From Deltaproteobacteria bacterium (GTDB lineage: Bacteria; Desulfobacterota; JAFDED01), in assembly GCA_019310535.1 (NCBI GenBank), contig JAFDED010000048.1, forward strand, positions 1 to 33,075: a DNA stretch of 33,075 nucleotides. The letters are read 5' to 3'. Below are positions 1 to 7,649 of the stretch, piece after piece (the stretch's first letter is position 1; every line of letters starts with the position of its first letter). The notes beneath the pieces are model-generated. The model was not told the origin of the DNA. It made no database searches and saw only the letters and a program-made list of their open reading frames with translations. The position numbers and the translations under genes were made by a program.

Positions 1-87
1 AAAGTACTCAATGAACTCCTTTTCCTTGTCTGTCAGCTTATTGAAATCCCTTGCAAGACCGGGTAAGGGAACTTGAAAATCAATCAT
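1..87 (-). CDS. 5' end of an unidentified protein gene (partial)
   Basis: An open frame of 29 codons runs from an ATG at 87 off the left edge. The start at 87 is chosen over the in-frame ATG at 93 because an AAGGAG-like ribosome site lies at 95-100, which gives a normal spacer only for the inner ATG. The visible N-terminus begins MIDFQVPLPG and continues with a charged helix-like stretch rich in Lys and Glu. I do not recognise the family. Three GGGGGTAACT repeats lie upstream of the start, an arrangement reminiscent of the multiple terminal repeats in front of istA in IS21-type elements, but no transposase domain is visible in the 29 residues. Confidence 0.5.
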   Translation of the reverse strand, partial: MIDFQVPLPGLARDFNKLTDKEKEFIEYF

Positions 88-207
88 GATCATGCTCCTT
101 CCGTTCAATACCGAGGTTCAATATTAAGAAGGAGCATAAATCTTCTAAAATATAAAGAGATTTTTTAAATATTCCTTATTTTCAAAGAGCAGCAAACGTT
201 AATTTGA

Positions 208-314
208 GGGGGTAACTTATCCCATAAAACTTACATTTAATGGGGGTAACTTTCTTCAAATCATTGAGGTTTTTTGAAACCGTCCCCCGGAAATGCACCA
301 TTTTGGGGGTAACT
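208..314. repeat. three direct repeats of GGGGGTAACT
   Basis: GGGGGTAACTT occurs at 208-218 and 242-252, and GGGGGTAACT at 305-314, all in the same orientation within about 110 bp of AT-rich non-coding DNA. They lie upstream of the partial minus-strand gene at 1-87. Repeated short motifs at an element end are typical of some insertion sequences (IS21 family), and could also be regulator binding sites. The repeat is directly visible; its role is inference. Confidence 0.55.
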
Positions 315-650
315 CCAGTTTTATGAGCTTATAACTGACTGTATTTATTAATTTATTTTAGTATTGAACAGGCTCCAATAGATTCATCGGCAAGTTGGAG
401 CTTGTTGGACTGCCCTCGGTGTTTCTCGATGAGTTCCTTACTCGCTTATAGACAAAAAAAGACATGGAGGGTATGATGCTATACCGCATTCGTATTAAAT
501 GCGTTCTGAAAGGGAGTATCTCTCTGGGTCCATATTCATAAGGGCTGGGGTGAGAAAGGCTATTCCGGGGCACCCCGGGCCGAAATCCATTGTGTTTGTA
601 AGGAAATGCCACGAAAGACCGATTTCTGAACCTTAGGGATCCTCACCCAG
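315..650. other. gene-free stretch
   Basis: No convincing gene is seen on either strand. The 84-codon minus-strand frame at 358-612 has no recognisable family, no clear ribosome site and a shadow-like composition. A GC-rich inverted repeat, CCGGGG at 565-570 and CCCCGG at 573-578, is present but lacks a T-run, so it is not called a terminator. The stretch may be decayed mobile-element DNA between the repeats and the lipoprotein gene. Confidence 0.4.
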
Positions 651-667
651 AGAAAGGAAATTCAGTC

Positions 668-940
668 ATGACAAGAATACCTGTTCTATTAGCTCTCTTT
701 GCAGCGTTATCTTTTTCGCTGTTATTGGGGTGTATTGCAGCACCGCGATTTGATATTCCGCCTCACAAAACCCGATTTGATTACAACAGGGATTTATCTG
801 AGTGCCATGTTGGAGAGCGCTCATCATATGCTGAAACGTTTGGAAGAGAAGATGAAATTGAAACCGGCCCGACCATTCTTGATCGATACGGATTGATACA
901 ATGCATGGAATCCCGGGGCTACATTCATCTGCGGGAATAA
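668..940 (+). CDS. small lipoprotein of unknown function
   Basis: The 90-residue product starts with a classic lipoprotein signal: a hydrophobic segment at residues 5-20 and a lipobox L19-L20-G21-C22, so it should be lipidated at Cys22 and anchored in an outer or inner membrane. The mature part is only about 69 residues, with two further cysteines at C46 and C79. The second sits in a CMESRGY motif near the C-terminus, a pattern seen in many short proteobacterial lipoproteins and likely to form a disulfide with C46. A ribosome site AAAGGA (about 652-658) precedes the ATG. The gene stands alone, with no operon partner. The function is unknown and no domain is recognised. Confidence 0.75.
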   Translation: MTRIPVLLALFAALSFSLLLGCIAAPRFDIPPHKTRFDYNRDLSECHVGERSSYAETFGREDEIETGPTILDRYGLIQCMESRGYIHLRE

Positions 941-1177
941 GCGGGGAAACCTTCAAAAGAAATGAATGCAATTATCAACCTGAAAGCCCTTTTTTGACAC
1001 CAGCACCGGTACAGAATATTCCACGATCCGCATGGAAGCTTGAAAAACCGGAACTCAGAAATCTTAAGCATTTCCATCAGGCAACGGAAATCGCCAACAC
1101 CGAAAAGCGAAGGGTGCTTTCGGAGGCGGCCGGGAAGATCGAGGCCAATCTGGTGTTGAACCAATACGGAATCTAGG

Positions 1178-1392
1178 ATCAGCCCTCCACTGAGCGACGG
1201 ACAGAGCCCCGTTTACATCAAGGAACAGCTCAACCGCCAGAGCAATCAGATCACGTTCGGCATCTATGGCCACCTGATTCCGATCCGAGCAGCAACCGGG
1301 AGGCCGTGAACCGTGTGGATGATCCGAGCCAAGTGCAACCACCTGCAACCTATACGCAGCCAACAAACATAAAAAAAGGCGCACCCTCTTGA
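1178..1392 (+). pseudogene. C-terminal remnant of a tyrosine recombinase (integrase)
   Basis: Two overlapping frames together spell the end of a phage/ICE-type tyrosine integrase. The frame of 1202 reads SPVYIKEQLNRQSNQIT then IYGHLIP, the usual region around the last catalytic His (IYGH). The frame of 1288 continues SSNREAVNRVDD and ends in a TYTQPT-type tail at the TGA 1390-1392. The frames are separated by a perfect 5-bp tandem duplication, TCCGA at 1279-1283 and 1284-1288. Removing one copy restores a continuous reading frame. No start or catalytic core is visible upstream (941-1177 holds nothing recognisable), so the gene is a dead fragment. It converges on tRNA-Leu, ending 22 bp from the tRNA 3' end, the standard place for an integrase beside its attachment site. 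Confidence 0.8.
1372..1378 (-). terminator. weak candidate terminator of tRNA-Leu
   Basis: Downstream of the tRNA on the minus strand, a GGCG...CGCC pairing with a long loop is followed by a run of seven U's (A7 at 1372-1378 on plus). The stem is poor, so only the U-run supports a termination site. Confidence 0.3.
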
Positions 1393-1414
1393 GATTACGC
1401 CATTATTAGACTTA

Positions 1415-1501
1415 TGGTGCCGAAGAGGGGACTCGAACCCCTACGGGGCAACCCCCACTAGACCCTGAACCTAGCGTGTCTACCAGTTCCACCACTTCGG
1501 C
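1415..1501 (-). tRNA. tRNA-Leu (anticodon CAG)
   Basis: The minus strand folds as a class II tRNA. The acceptor strand GCCGAAG (1501-1495) pairs with CTTCGGC (1425-1419), followed by discriminator A and an encoded CCA (1417-1415). The D-arm carries GGTAGAC. The anticodon stem CTAGG/TCTAG encloses the loop TTCAGGG, giving anticodon CAG, which reads CUG. There is a long variable arm as expected for leucine, and a GGTTCGAGTCC T-loop region. The integrase remnant abutting the 3' end marks this gene as a used integration target. The gene itself appears intact. Confidence 0.95.
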
Positions 1502-1518
1502 ATGTGAAGATGTGTAGG

Positions 1519-1538
1519 GAGTTTTCAATTGAAAACTC
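1519..1538. repeat. perfect 20-bp palindrome in the tRNA-Leu leader
   Basis: Ten-base arms GAGTTTTCAA and TTGAAAACTC abut with no spacer. The palindrome lies between the predicted promoter and the mature 5' end of tRNA-Leu, so it would form a hairpin in the precursor leader. On the plus strand it is followed by TTTATTTTTT, so it could also act as a terminator for transcription entering from the integrase side. Confidence 0.55.
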
Positions 1539-1549
1539 TTTATTTTTTA

Positions 1550-1577
1550 AGTATATTTTTTTACAGTAAATTGTCAA
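1550..1577 (-). promoter_or_regulatory. sigma70-type promoter of tRNA-Leu
   Basis: On the minus strand a perfect TTGACA (1577-1572) is followed after 16 bp by TATACT (1555-1550). Transcription would start near 1543, leaving a leader of about 42 nt ahead of the tRNA. The match to consensus and position make this a good promoter call. Confidence 0.7.
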
Positions 1578-1605
1578 GAGAAATTTCAATGGAGACTTTG
1601 CGGAC

Positions 1606-2535
1606 ATGGAGTTGATCTCTGCCGATCGCGACCTGAGCGGGCTATTCCATTCTCCCATAATGTCCCTGGGAAACTTCGACGGGGTCCATCTCGGGCATCA
1701 ATTACTGATCCGGAGAGTGTGCGAGGATGCCCGTAAAGAGGGCGTCAGTTCCGTGGTCTACACCTTTGATCCTCATCCCTTGAGCGTTCTGACTCCCCAG
1801 CGATGCCCCCCCCTGATAACTTCCCACGGGCAGAAGATAGAGTTGATATCCGCACTGGGGGTCCAGTTCATCCTGGTGGCCCGGTTCACTCCGAGCTATG
1901 CGGCGCAGAGCGCACGGGAGTTTGTAGAAAAAATCATCCACCGGCAGATCGGTCCAAAAAAAATAATCATCGGGGAAAATTTCAGCTTTGGAAGAAATCG
2001 CCAGGGTGATCCCGGGTTGCTGGCCGAGCTTGGCGGAACTATGGGGTTCGAAGTGGAGGCTGTGCCGCGCGTCAGATTGGAGGATACGGTGGTGAGCAGC
2101 ACCCTGATTCGTGATTTTTTGATCAGGGGCGAGGTTCGTGCGGCCTCGCGTTATTTAGGACGGCACCATAAGATTGAAGGCATGGTCATTACCGGGCATA
2201 ACCGAGGCCGCGCCATGGGGTATCCCACTGCGAACATCAGCCTCACCGGCGGCATCTGCCCCGCGGAGGGCGTGTATGCGGTTCGGGTAAAGATAGGAAA
2301 GGATCTGTGGCCTGGCGTATCAAGCATAGGCCGCAATCTCACCTTCGGCGAGGAGCCGCTCTCCATCGAAGTGCACATTTTTGGGCTCGAGGAAAACCTT
2401 TACGGGAAGGAAATAAAGATCCTTTTCGTGGAGCGTTTGCGCGACCAGTGCCGGTTTGCCGGCATGGCGGAGCTGATAGCCCAGATCTCGCAGGATGTTG
2501 CACGTTCCAAGGAGATCCTGGCCCGGGCACGTTAA
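1606..2535 (+). CDS. ribF: bifunctional riboflavin kinase / FAD synthetase
   Basis: The 309-residue product matches the normal length of RibF, which phosphorylates riboflavin to FMN and then adenylylates FMN to FAD in the cytoplasm. The N-terminal nucleotidyltransferase half shows GNFDGVHLGH at residues 22-31, the signature of the FAD synthetase domain. The C-terminal riboflavin kinase half carries the GYPTAN motif near residues 205-210, and the family's typical CRFAGM tail ends the protein. The ATG at 1606 has a GGAG about 11 nt upstream, a slightly long spacer. The gene is transcribed away from tRNA-Leu and converges on the phosphorylase gene. It is a housekeeping gene and supplies flavin for the many flavoenzymes in the window, but nothing suggests co-regulation. 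Confidence 0.95.
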   Translation: MELISADRDLSGLFHSPIMSLGNFDGVHLGHQLLIRRVCEDARKEGVSSVVYTFDPHPLSVLTPQRCPPLITSHGQKIELISALGVQFILVARFTPSYAAQSAREFVEKIIHRQIGPKKIIIGENFSFGRNRQGDPGLLAELGGTMGFEVEAVPRVRLEDTVVSSTLIRDFLIRGEVRAASRYLGRHHKIEGMVITGHNRGRAMGYPTANISLTGGICPAEGVYAVRVKIGKDLWPGVSSIGRNLTFGEEPLSIEVHIFGLEENLYGKEIKILFVERLRDQCRFAGMAELIAQISQDVARSKEILARAR

Positions 2536-2613
2536 ACGTTGTAAATTTGACTGAATAACAGATTAAAGAAAACCGGGGCGCCTTGTTACCTGTCAACATC
2601 CCATGGATAAGTG

Positions 2614-5169
2614 TTACCCCCAGTTTATCAATCCCATAAAGTGCGGATCACTCATGGTGGGATGAGAGGGAAGAACGCGGACGTTTAGGCCGAATTTCCC
2701 TGAATGTGCAAAGGAAACGGTGCCTTCGAACAGGTGCATGCCGTCTTCGACCGCACCTCTGTACTCCATGTTTTGACTGGACTGATTCAGGAAGTTGCCC
2801 TCAGAATCCAACATTCCGGTACACGTTTCCACAGAGACGTCATCTGGCGAGACCGGCCCCAGGAAGACACGGGCCTCAATCCCCACGCGCTGTCTCACCG
2901 AGGTCTTAAGTCCATCGAGTATCTTTACCGAGCTTACGCGCACGTAATGCCAATTTTCCCTCATGTTCTTTTCCCACAAAGCCAGCTCACAAGCACCGGC
3001 CATATCGTCGTGAGCCAGCATCCGCCAGCGTACAAACGATCCCAGATACCCCTTGTCAACGTACTCCTGGATCATGCGGTGGGCGTTGAAAGTGGGGCAT
3101 ATGTTCCGCATGGCGCTCTTCATTTTGGCCACCCACCCTCTAGGAAGTCCACCGGGGCCCCTGTCATAAAACAGAGGTATGACCTCTTTTTCAAGGAGGT
3201 TGTAAATGGCCTGGCTTTCCACGTAATCCTGATATTCATAGTCTTCATATTCTTCCCTTGCACCGATGGCCCATCCGTAGTCAGGGTTGTACCCCTCGCA
3301 CCACCAGCCGTCCAGAACGCTGACATTGAGTGCGCCGTTGGCCGCGGCCTTCATTCCACTTGTCCCACAGGCTTCGTTTGGACGCCTCGGGTTGTTCAGC
3401 CATACGTCAACACCCTGGACCAGATGCGTTGCCACATCAATATCGTAATCCTCGATGAAGACAATATGCTCCCGGAAGTCATGGCGGGAAGCGTAGTGAA
3501 TCACGGTGCGAATCAGCTCCTTGCCCTGTTTGTCCATGGGATGGGCTTTGCCTGCGAATATGAACTGCACCGGCCTCTGGGGATCGCCTACGATGCGGGC
3601 CAGCCGATCCGGGTCCTTGAACACCAGCGTGCCGCGCTTGTATGCGGCGAACCTGCGGGCAAACCCGATGGTGAGAGCGTCTGGTCTGAGAACGTCTCTG
3701 GCCCTGTCGATCTCGGACCGCATCGCTCCACGGGATAAGAGCTGCCTTTCGAGCCGTTCCCGGCAGTAGCCGACCAAATGCTCCCTGAGTCGTTCATGGG
3801 TTCTCCATAGCTCCATGTCCGGAATTTTCTCAACCCGCTCCCATACTTTTTGATTGTCCGGATCCTCGATCCACCTGGGTCCCAGGTAGCGGCAATAAAG
3901 GCTGGCCATTTCCTCGGAAATATAAGAAGGGATGTGCACGCCGTTGGTCACATGGGTTATGGGGATGTTGATCTCGGGGAGCTTCGGCCAGACGCCTCTC
4001 CACATCTTGCGCGCAATATCGTTGTGCAACCTGCTGACCCCATTTGAATAGGCTGAAAATCGGAGGGCCAATACCGCCATGGAAAAGACCTGTCCGGGGT
4101 CGCCTGGATTCTCCTGCCCCAGCGCGATCAAATCGTCGATGCTGATGTTAAGCGAATGGGCATAGTTCGTGAAGTATTTTCGTATTAACTCAGGCGAAAA
4201 CACGTCTATTCCGGCCGGAACGGGGGTATGCGTGGTGAAAACATTGCTGGCTGTGACCGCCTGACGGGCAGAGTCGAAGTCCAGCCCGAATTCCTCCGTC
4301 AACCATCGGATCCGCTCCAGAACAACGAAAGCGCAGTGGCCCTCATTCATGTGAAACACGGAAGGCCTTATCCCCAGGGCCTTTAAGGCCCTCACGCCCC
4401 CGATCCCCATGATGATCTCCTGTCGCAGGCGCATCTCTCGATCGCCCCCGTAAAGATTTGCTGTGATAGCCTGGTCCTCAGGCGCATTGTCAGCAACGTT
4501 GGTATCCAGCAAATAGAGCGGTATGCGACCCACCTGAACCCGCCAGACGTGAACGAGAACAGGCTTTCCCCTCATCTCTACATCGACTGTCAGGGGATCA
4601 TCCGAATCCCGCATCTCCATTTGTACGGGCATGTTAGTGAAATCGTTTTCAGTGTATGCCTCTTGCTGCCAGCCGTCGGGATTGAGGTATTGTCGAAAAT
4701 ATCCTTTCTGGTACAATAGACCCACTGCTGCAAAAGGTATCCGTAAATCGCTGCATGACTTCAGGTGGTCTCCCGCCAGCATCCCCAGCCCCCCGGAATA
4801 GATGGGAAGGTACGTGGCAAGACCATATTCGGGCGAGAAATAAGCAATCTGGAAATCCAGAGGCCGCTCCAGCAAAAATGAGTATGTTCCCGACTCAGTC
4901 ATGTAATGATGAAAGTCCTGACCCACCTGATCCATTTGCGCCAGGAATCCCTCCTCCTGGATGATCTCGTCAAGCTTTTCCTGAGAAATGGCCCCCAGCA
5001 TGCGGACGGGATTTTGTTCAGATTCCTCCCAGAGGGCTGGATCCAGATCCCTGAAGAGTGAAGCAGCCTCCGGGTGCCACGTTAGCCACAGATTATAGGC
5101 CAGTTCCTCCAAAATGCGAAGACGCTGGGGAAGACGGGGCTTGACGATGATGGATCGGATAGCTTTCAT
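2614..5169 (-). CDS. glgP: alpha-glucan (glycogen/maltodextrin) phosphorylase, GT35
   Basis: The 851-residue protein is the short alpha-glucan phosphorylase type with an N-terminal DUF3417 segment (about residues 1-110, with AYNLWLTWHPEA), not the longer E. coli GlgP type. It releases glucose-1-phosphate from storage alpha-glucans using PLP. The GT35 core includes HMNEGHCAF (about 273-281), FTTHTPVPAG (311-320), FARRFAAYKR (about 503-512) and the PLP-lysine motif GTSGMKAAANGALN with K607. The protein ends GLINWG at the TAA and appears complete. A ribosome site AAGGA precedes the ATG. A TATAAT box lies upstream. It is a single gene, convergent with ribF and divergent from the CooF/CooS-like operon. 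Confidence 0.93.
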   Translation of the reverse strand: MKAIRSIIVKPRLPQRLRILEELAYNLWLTWHPEAASLFRDLDPALWEESEQNPVRMLGAISQEKLDEIIQEEGFLAQMDQVGQDFHHYMTESGTYSFLLERPLDFQIAYFSPEYGLATYLPIYSGGLGMLAGDHLKSCSDLRIPFAAVGLLYQKGYFRQYLNPDGWQQEAYTENDFTNMPVQMEMRDSDDPLTVDVEMRGKPVLVHVWRVQVGRIPLYLLDTNVADNAPEDQAITANLYGGDREMRLRQEIIMGIGGVRALKALGIRPSVFHMNEGHCAFVVLERIRWLTEEFGLDFDSARQAVTASNVFTTHTPVPAGIDVFSPELIRKYFTNYAHSLNISIDDLIALGQENPGDPGQVFSMAVLALRFSAYSNGVSRLHNDIARKMWRGVWPKLPEINIPITHVTNGVHIPSYISEEMASLYCRYLGPRWIEDPDNQKVWERVEKIPDMELWRTHERLREHLVGYCRERLERQLLSRGAMRSEIDRARDVLRPDALTIGFARRFAAYKRGTLVFKDPDRLARIVGDPQRPVQFIFAGKAHPMDKQGKELIRTVIHYASRHDFREHIVFIEDYDIDVATHLVQGVDVWLNNPRRPNEACGTSGMKAAANGALNVSVLDGWWCEGYNPDYGWAIGAREEYEDYEYQDYVESQAIYNLLEKEVIPLFYDRGPGGLPRGWVAKMKSAMRNICPTFNAHRMIQEYVDKGYLGSFVRWRMLAHDDMAGACELALWEKNMRENWHYVRVSSVKILDGLKTSVRQRVGIEARVFLGPVSPDDVSVETCTGMLDSEGNFLNQSSQNMEYRGAVEDGMHLFEGTVSFAHSGKFGLNVRVLPSHPTMSDPHFMGLINWG

Positions 5170-5201
5170 GAGGAAAATCCTTGTGTAATTTTTTAGAGTG
5201 T

Positions 5202-5230
5202 ATTATATCAAAAAAATATTAGAAATTCCA
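5202..5230 (-). promoter_or_regulatory. glgP: candidate promoter of the glucan phosphorylase gene
   Basis: The minus strand has a perfect TATAAT (5207-5202) about 33 bp upstream of the start codon. Seventeen bases further upstream is TGGAAT (5230-5225), a poor -35. The -10 is convincing, the -35 weak, so activation by a regulator or an extended recognition is possible. Confidence 0.45.
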
Positions 5231-5438
5231 TTTCAATTCAAGCAACGGGCTGTTCATGATCAACCCAAGTCCTTACAAAAGTAATGGAATCGCCCCGAAA
5301 GCGGCTCCGGATGATCCCGGCAGGCGGCCTGATATAAGCGAACCGGCCGTACATGGTCATGTCCAGAAGCACAAGGATAATGCCCCGGTCGGCTTACGGA
5401 AAAATCATCTTATTCCTTCACGTTGACGAGGAGGTTGT

Positions 5439-5981
5439 ATGAAAGAGATTATTGTGGATGTTTCTCGATGCACGGGATGCAAGACATGCGAGCTTCAATG
5501 CGCCCTTATGCGCGATTCCCTGAGCCAAAAGTTTCCCGAAGCCATGTATGAGGAAATTGTACCCCTCCCTCGCGTCAAGGTGGAACCTCTGGGTGAGGAC
5601 GCTTCCCTTCCCTTGCAATGCCGTCATTGTCAGGAGGCGGCATGCCTTGACGCCTGCCCGTCGGGCGCACTTTACAGGGAACATAATGGAACAGTACTGT
5701 ATAGAGAGCAACGATGCATTGGATGCTGGATGTGCGTTATGGTATGCCCCTTCGGGGTTGTGGAGCCCCGTCGGGCGGCAAAAAAGGTTATAAAATGCGA
5801 CCGCTGCACCGGTATGGAAGAGCCGTACTGTGTGACAGCCTGTCCAACGGGTGCCCTTGTTTTTGCCGAAGCGGCACAACTTGCGCCCAGGATCCGTGAG
5901 GGATTGCGAGAGCGTGTTCTGGAACTTCTGTCCGATGGTCGAAAAGTTCGACTTGATATAACACTCCCACATGGAGGTTGA
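5439..5981 (+). CDS. CooF-like ferredoxin with four [4Fe-4S] clusters
   Basis: The 180-residue protein has sixteen cysteines in four groups: C11/C14/C17/C21, C61/C64/C69/C73, C93/C96/C99/C103 and C120/C123/C131/C135. This is the arrangement of CooF, HycB and DMSO-reductase-B type electron carriers, which ferry electrons between a catalytic subunit and a partner. There is no signal peptide or membrane segment, so it is cytoplasmic. A strong GAGGAGG precedes the ATG. It is the first gene of a five-gene run, and its stop lies 5 nt before the CooS-like start, so the two are surely co-expressed. In known CODH operons the same order (CooF, CooS, FAD/NAD oxidoreductase) occurs. Here the partner lacks the CO active site, so the electron donor is unknown. 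Confidence 0.88.
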   Translation: MKEIIVDVSRCTGCKTCELQCALMRDSLSQKFPEAMYEEIVPLPRVKVEPLGEDASLPLQCRHCQEAACLDACPSGALYREHNGTVLYREQRCIGCWMCVMVCPFGVVEPRRAAKKVIKCDRCTGMEEPYCVTACPTGALVFAEAAQLAPRIREGLRERVLELLSDGRKVRLDITLPHGG

Positions 5982-5986
5982 CGTCG

Positions 5987-7558
5987 ATGCTGAAAGTACG
6001 GAAAAAAACATTTCTCGATTCTGTTAACCAGGCGATCCTCCGCATGACCGATGCAGGTATCCCGCTGTCGTGGGATCGATATGAAGAGCAGTTACCCCTT
6101 TGCGGATTCACGCAGAACGGGCTTAACTGTTCGGCTTGCCTTCAAGGGCCCTGCCGGATCAGTCCCTTTCAGGACAAGCCGGATCATGGCATTTGCGGGG
6201 CGGACGGCCGGCAGATCGTCCTGCACAACCTTGTGGAAAAGGTTCGCAGAGGAGCCCTGGACCACATAAATGTATGCCTGGACGCCGCCGGGGAAGATGG
6301 AATACGAGAAAAAGTCCTTAACAGTCAGAGTACGGCTGATCTTGTGTCCCGCCTTCCGGAATCCGTAACCCAGCAACTCAAAGCGAAAGGGCTGCTCCCA
6401 TCCAGTCTCCTTGTGGATGCGGTGACGGCGAGGGATCCTTTTTTTGTGGACCCCGGGATGCTGGACGACACTCTTAAGAGCATCCTTCGCCTGGGGATCT
6501 GCTCCATTGTATCATCCATGGCCCTCTGTCAGATCAATGGCGAGGGTGCTCAGCCCGGGGACGCAGCCCCGCCTTCGACTTCTTTCCTGGTGAACATCCT
6601 GGTGGATGGAGCCATACCTGGAGGATTTCTCCAGAACCTGAAAAAAGCGACTCATGAACAGAAAGACGTCCGACTGGTAGGGACGGCCGGAAACGGCTGT
6701 TTGCACATTCCCGGCTCTCGATCCGTGAGTTCGGGATCGCCGGAATTGGCCGTGGCCGCGGGGCTGGTGGATTTTGTCATCCAGTCAGACCTGGATGGGT
6801 ATCCCTCGCTGTTCGGAATGTGCGATCAGTTGCGTATCCCTCGCCTCACCGTCTCTCTGAGTGGACCATGGCCGGATGTGGCGGACATCCTGGCAAAAGC
6901 AAGAGAGCACACAAAACTCAGGATAAAACCTCATGATGGGGAATGTGGTGTTCTGACCGAGGCGCGGCCTGCGGACATAGGGAAGGTTGTCCACGACGCT
7001 GTGCAGAGCGGGACCGCGCGGGGCGTCGTCCTGTTGATCGGTGGAACCAACGTGCGGCAGACTTACTTCGAGCGAACGGCAAAAATCATGAAAGGCCTGC
7101 TGTCCAATGACGTGGTTCTCCTGGTGGCAGCGGAAGCCGCGGGAGCTGTGGCACTGTTCGATGGTTTGGAGGAGGCAGCGGGATCCGGCATAAAGAAGGT
7201 CATGCAGGGGCGGGCCCGCCCCTGGTTCTCCGTGGGATCGTTGTACGAGAGCGCCCGGGCGTTGGAAGTTTTTGGACCGCTGGCGGGTGCCAATGGGTTC
7301 TCGGAAGCTCCGGCGGCGGCGGCGTTCCTTGAAATACCGACCTTCGCCTATCTTTCTTCTGCCTTTGGATGGCTGGCCATGGGCCTTACCACACAAATCG
7401 GCGCCCCTCTCCCCATATGGGGGAACGGGGAGCTGACCAAGTGGATGACCGATGAGGCGGAATCCCGGTGGGGCGCCCGGCTGCTGGCTTCCCCCAAGCT
7501 AGCCACGCCGGAAGAGCAAGTGCAGCAGATCATGGATCAGCTTAGTGGAAAAGGGTAA
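5987..7558 (+). CDS. CooS-like protein lacking the Ni-Fe C-cluster ligands
   Basis: The 523-residue protein resembles the anaerobic Ni-CO dehydrogenase catalytic subunit throughout but is about 110 residues shorter than usual. The ATG at 5987 is chosen for its GGAGG at 5973-5977; an in-frame TTG at 5978 is less likely. From this start the numbering matches Carboxydothermus CODH-II at the N-terminus. B-cluster ligands C48, C51, C56 and C70 are present. D-cluster C39 is kept, but the second ligand is Asn47. C-cluster ligands are gone by eye alignment: His261 to D207, the GICCTGNE region to GTAGNGC (232-238), Cys333 to about D270, Cys446 to G353, Cys476 to about A384, Cys526 to L419. The tail LAMGLTTQIGAPLPI (463-477) mirrors the CODH C-terminus. 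It is probably an electron-transfer or scaffold protein and not a CO oxidase. Confidence 0.85.
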   Translation: MLKVRKKTFLDSVNQAILRMTDAGIPLSWDRYEEQLPLCGFTQNGLNCSACLQGPCRISPFQDKPDHGICGADGRQIVLHNLVEKVRRGALDHINVCLDAAGEDGIREKVLNSQSTADLVSRLPESVTQQLKAKGLLPSSLLVDAVTARDPFFVDPGMLDDTLKSILRLGICSIVSSMALCQINGEGAQPGDAAPPSTSFLVNILVDGAIPGGFLQNLKKATHEQKDVRLVGTAGNGCLHIPGSRSVSSGSPELAVAAGLVDFVIQSDLDGYPSLFGMCDQLRIPRLTVSLSGPWPDVADILAKAREHTKLRIKPHDGECGVLTEARPADIGKVVHDAVQSGTARGVVLLIGGTNVRQTYFERTAKIMKGLLSNDVVLLVAAEAAGAVALFDGLEEAAGSGIKKVMQGRARPWFSVGSLYESARALEVFGPLAGANGFSEAPAAAAFLEIPTFAYLSSAFGWLAMGLTTQIGAPLPIWGNGELTKWMTDEAESRWGARLLASPKLATPEEQVQQIMDQLSGKG

Positions 7559-7570
7559 GACGGATCGTAA

Positions 7571-7621
7571 TTTAACAGTACAAATTGTTAAAAATTAATA
7601 TGCAAAATGCTAATTTTGCAT
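7571..7621 (+). promoter_or_regulatory. two intercistronic hairpins
   Basis: The 91-bp gap in an otherwise tightly packed operon is AT-rich and holds two perfect inverted repeats: TTTAACA (7571-7577) with TGTTAAA (7586-7592), and ATGCAAAAT (7600-7608) with ATTTTGCAT (7613-7621). They could be an mRNA processing or stability element or a weak attenuator. The second is not followed by a long T-run, so a strong terminator is unlikely. Confidence 0.5.
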
Positions 7622-7649
7622 TTTGAAATGATTATTGAAGAGAGGGCTC

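Noticed and set aside
565..578. Possible terminator CCGGGG/CCCCGG
   Set aside because: The stem has only a 2-nt spacer and no T-run on either side.
941..1177. Possible gene continuing to 1176
   Set aside because: The open frame at 901-1176 overlaps the lipoprotein end, lacks a ribosome site and has no recognisable motifs.
2613..2622. TGGGGGTAAC at the phosphorylase stop as a transposon end
   Set aside because: It encodes the natural C-terminal W-G-stop of the protein; the match to the repeats at 208-314 is probably chance.
2704..3738. 344-codon plus-strand open frame
   Set aside because: It lies entirely antisense to the glucan phosphorylase gene, which has clear family motifs throughout; the frame is a shadow of GC-rich codons.
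5418..6011. 197-codon minus-strand open frame
   Set aside because: It is antisense to the CooF-like ferredoxin, whose sixteen cysteines are in perfect cluster spacing; no family is recognised for the reverse frame.
5987..7558. Annotation as functional CO dehydrogenase
   Set aside because: Overall similarity and the CooF/FNOR neighbours would suggest CooS, but the C-cluster ligands are absent and the protein is about 110 residues short.
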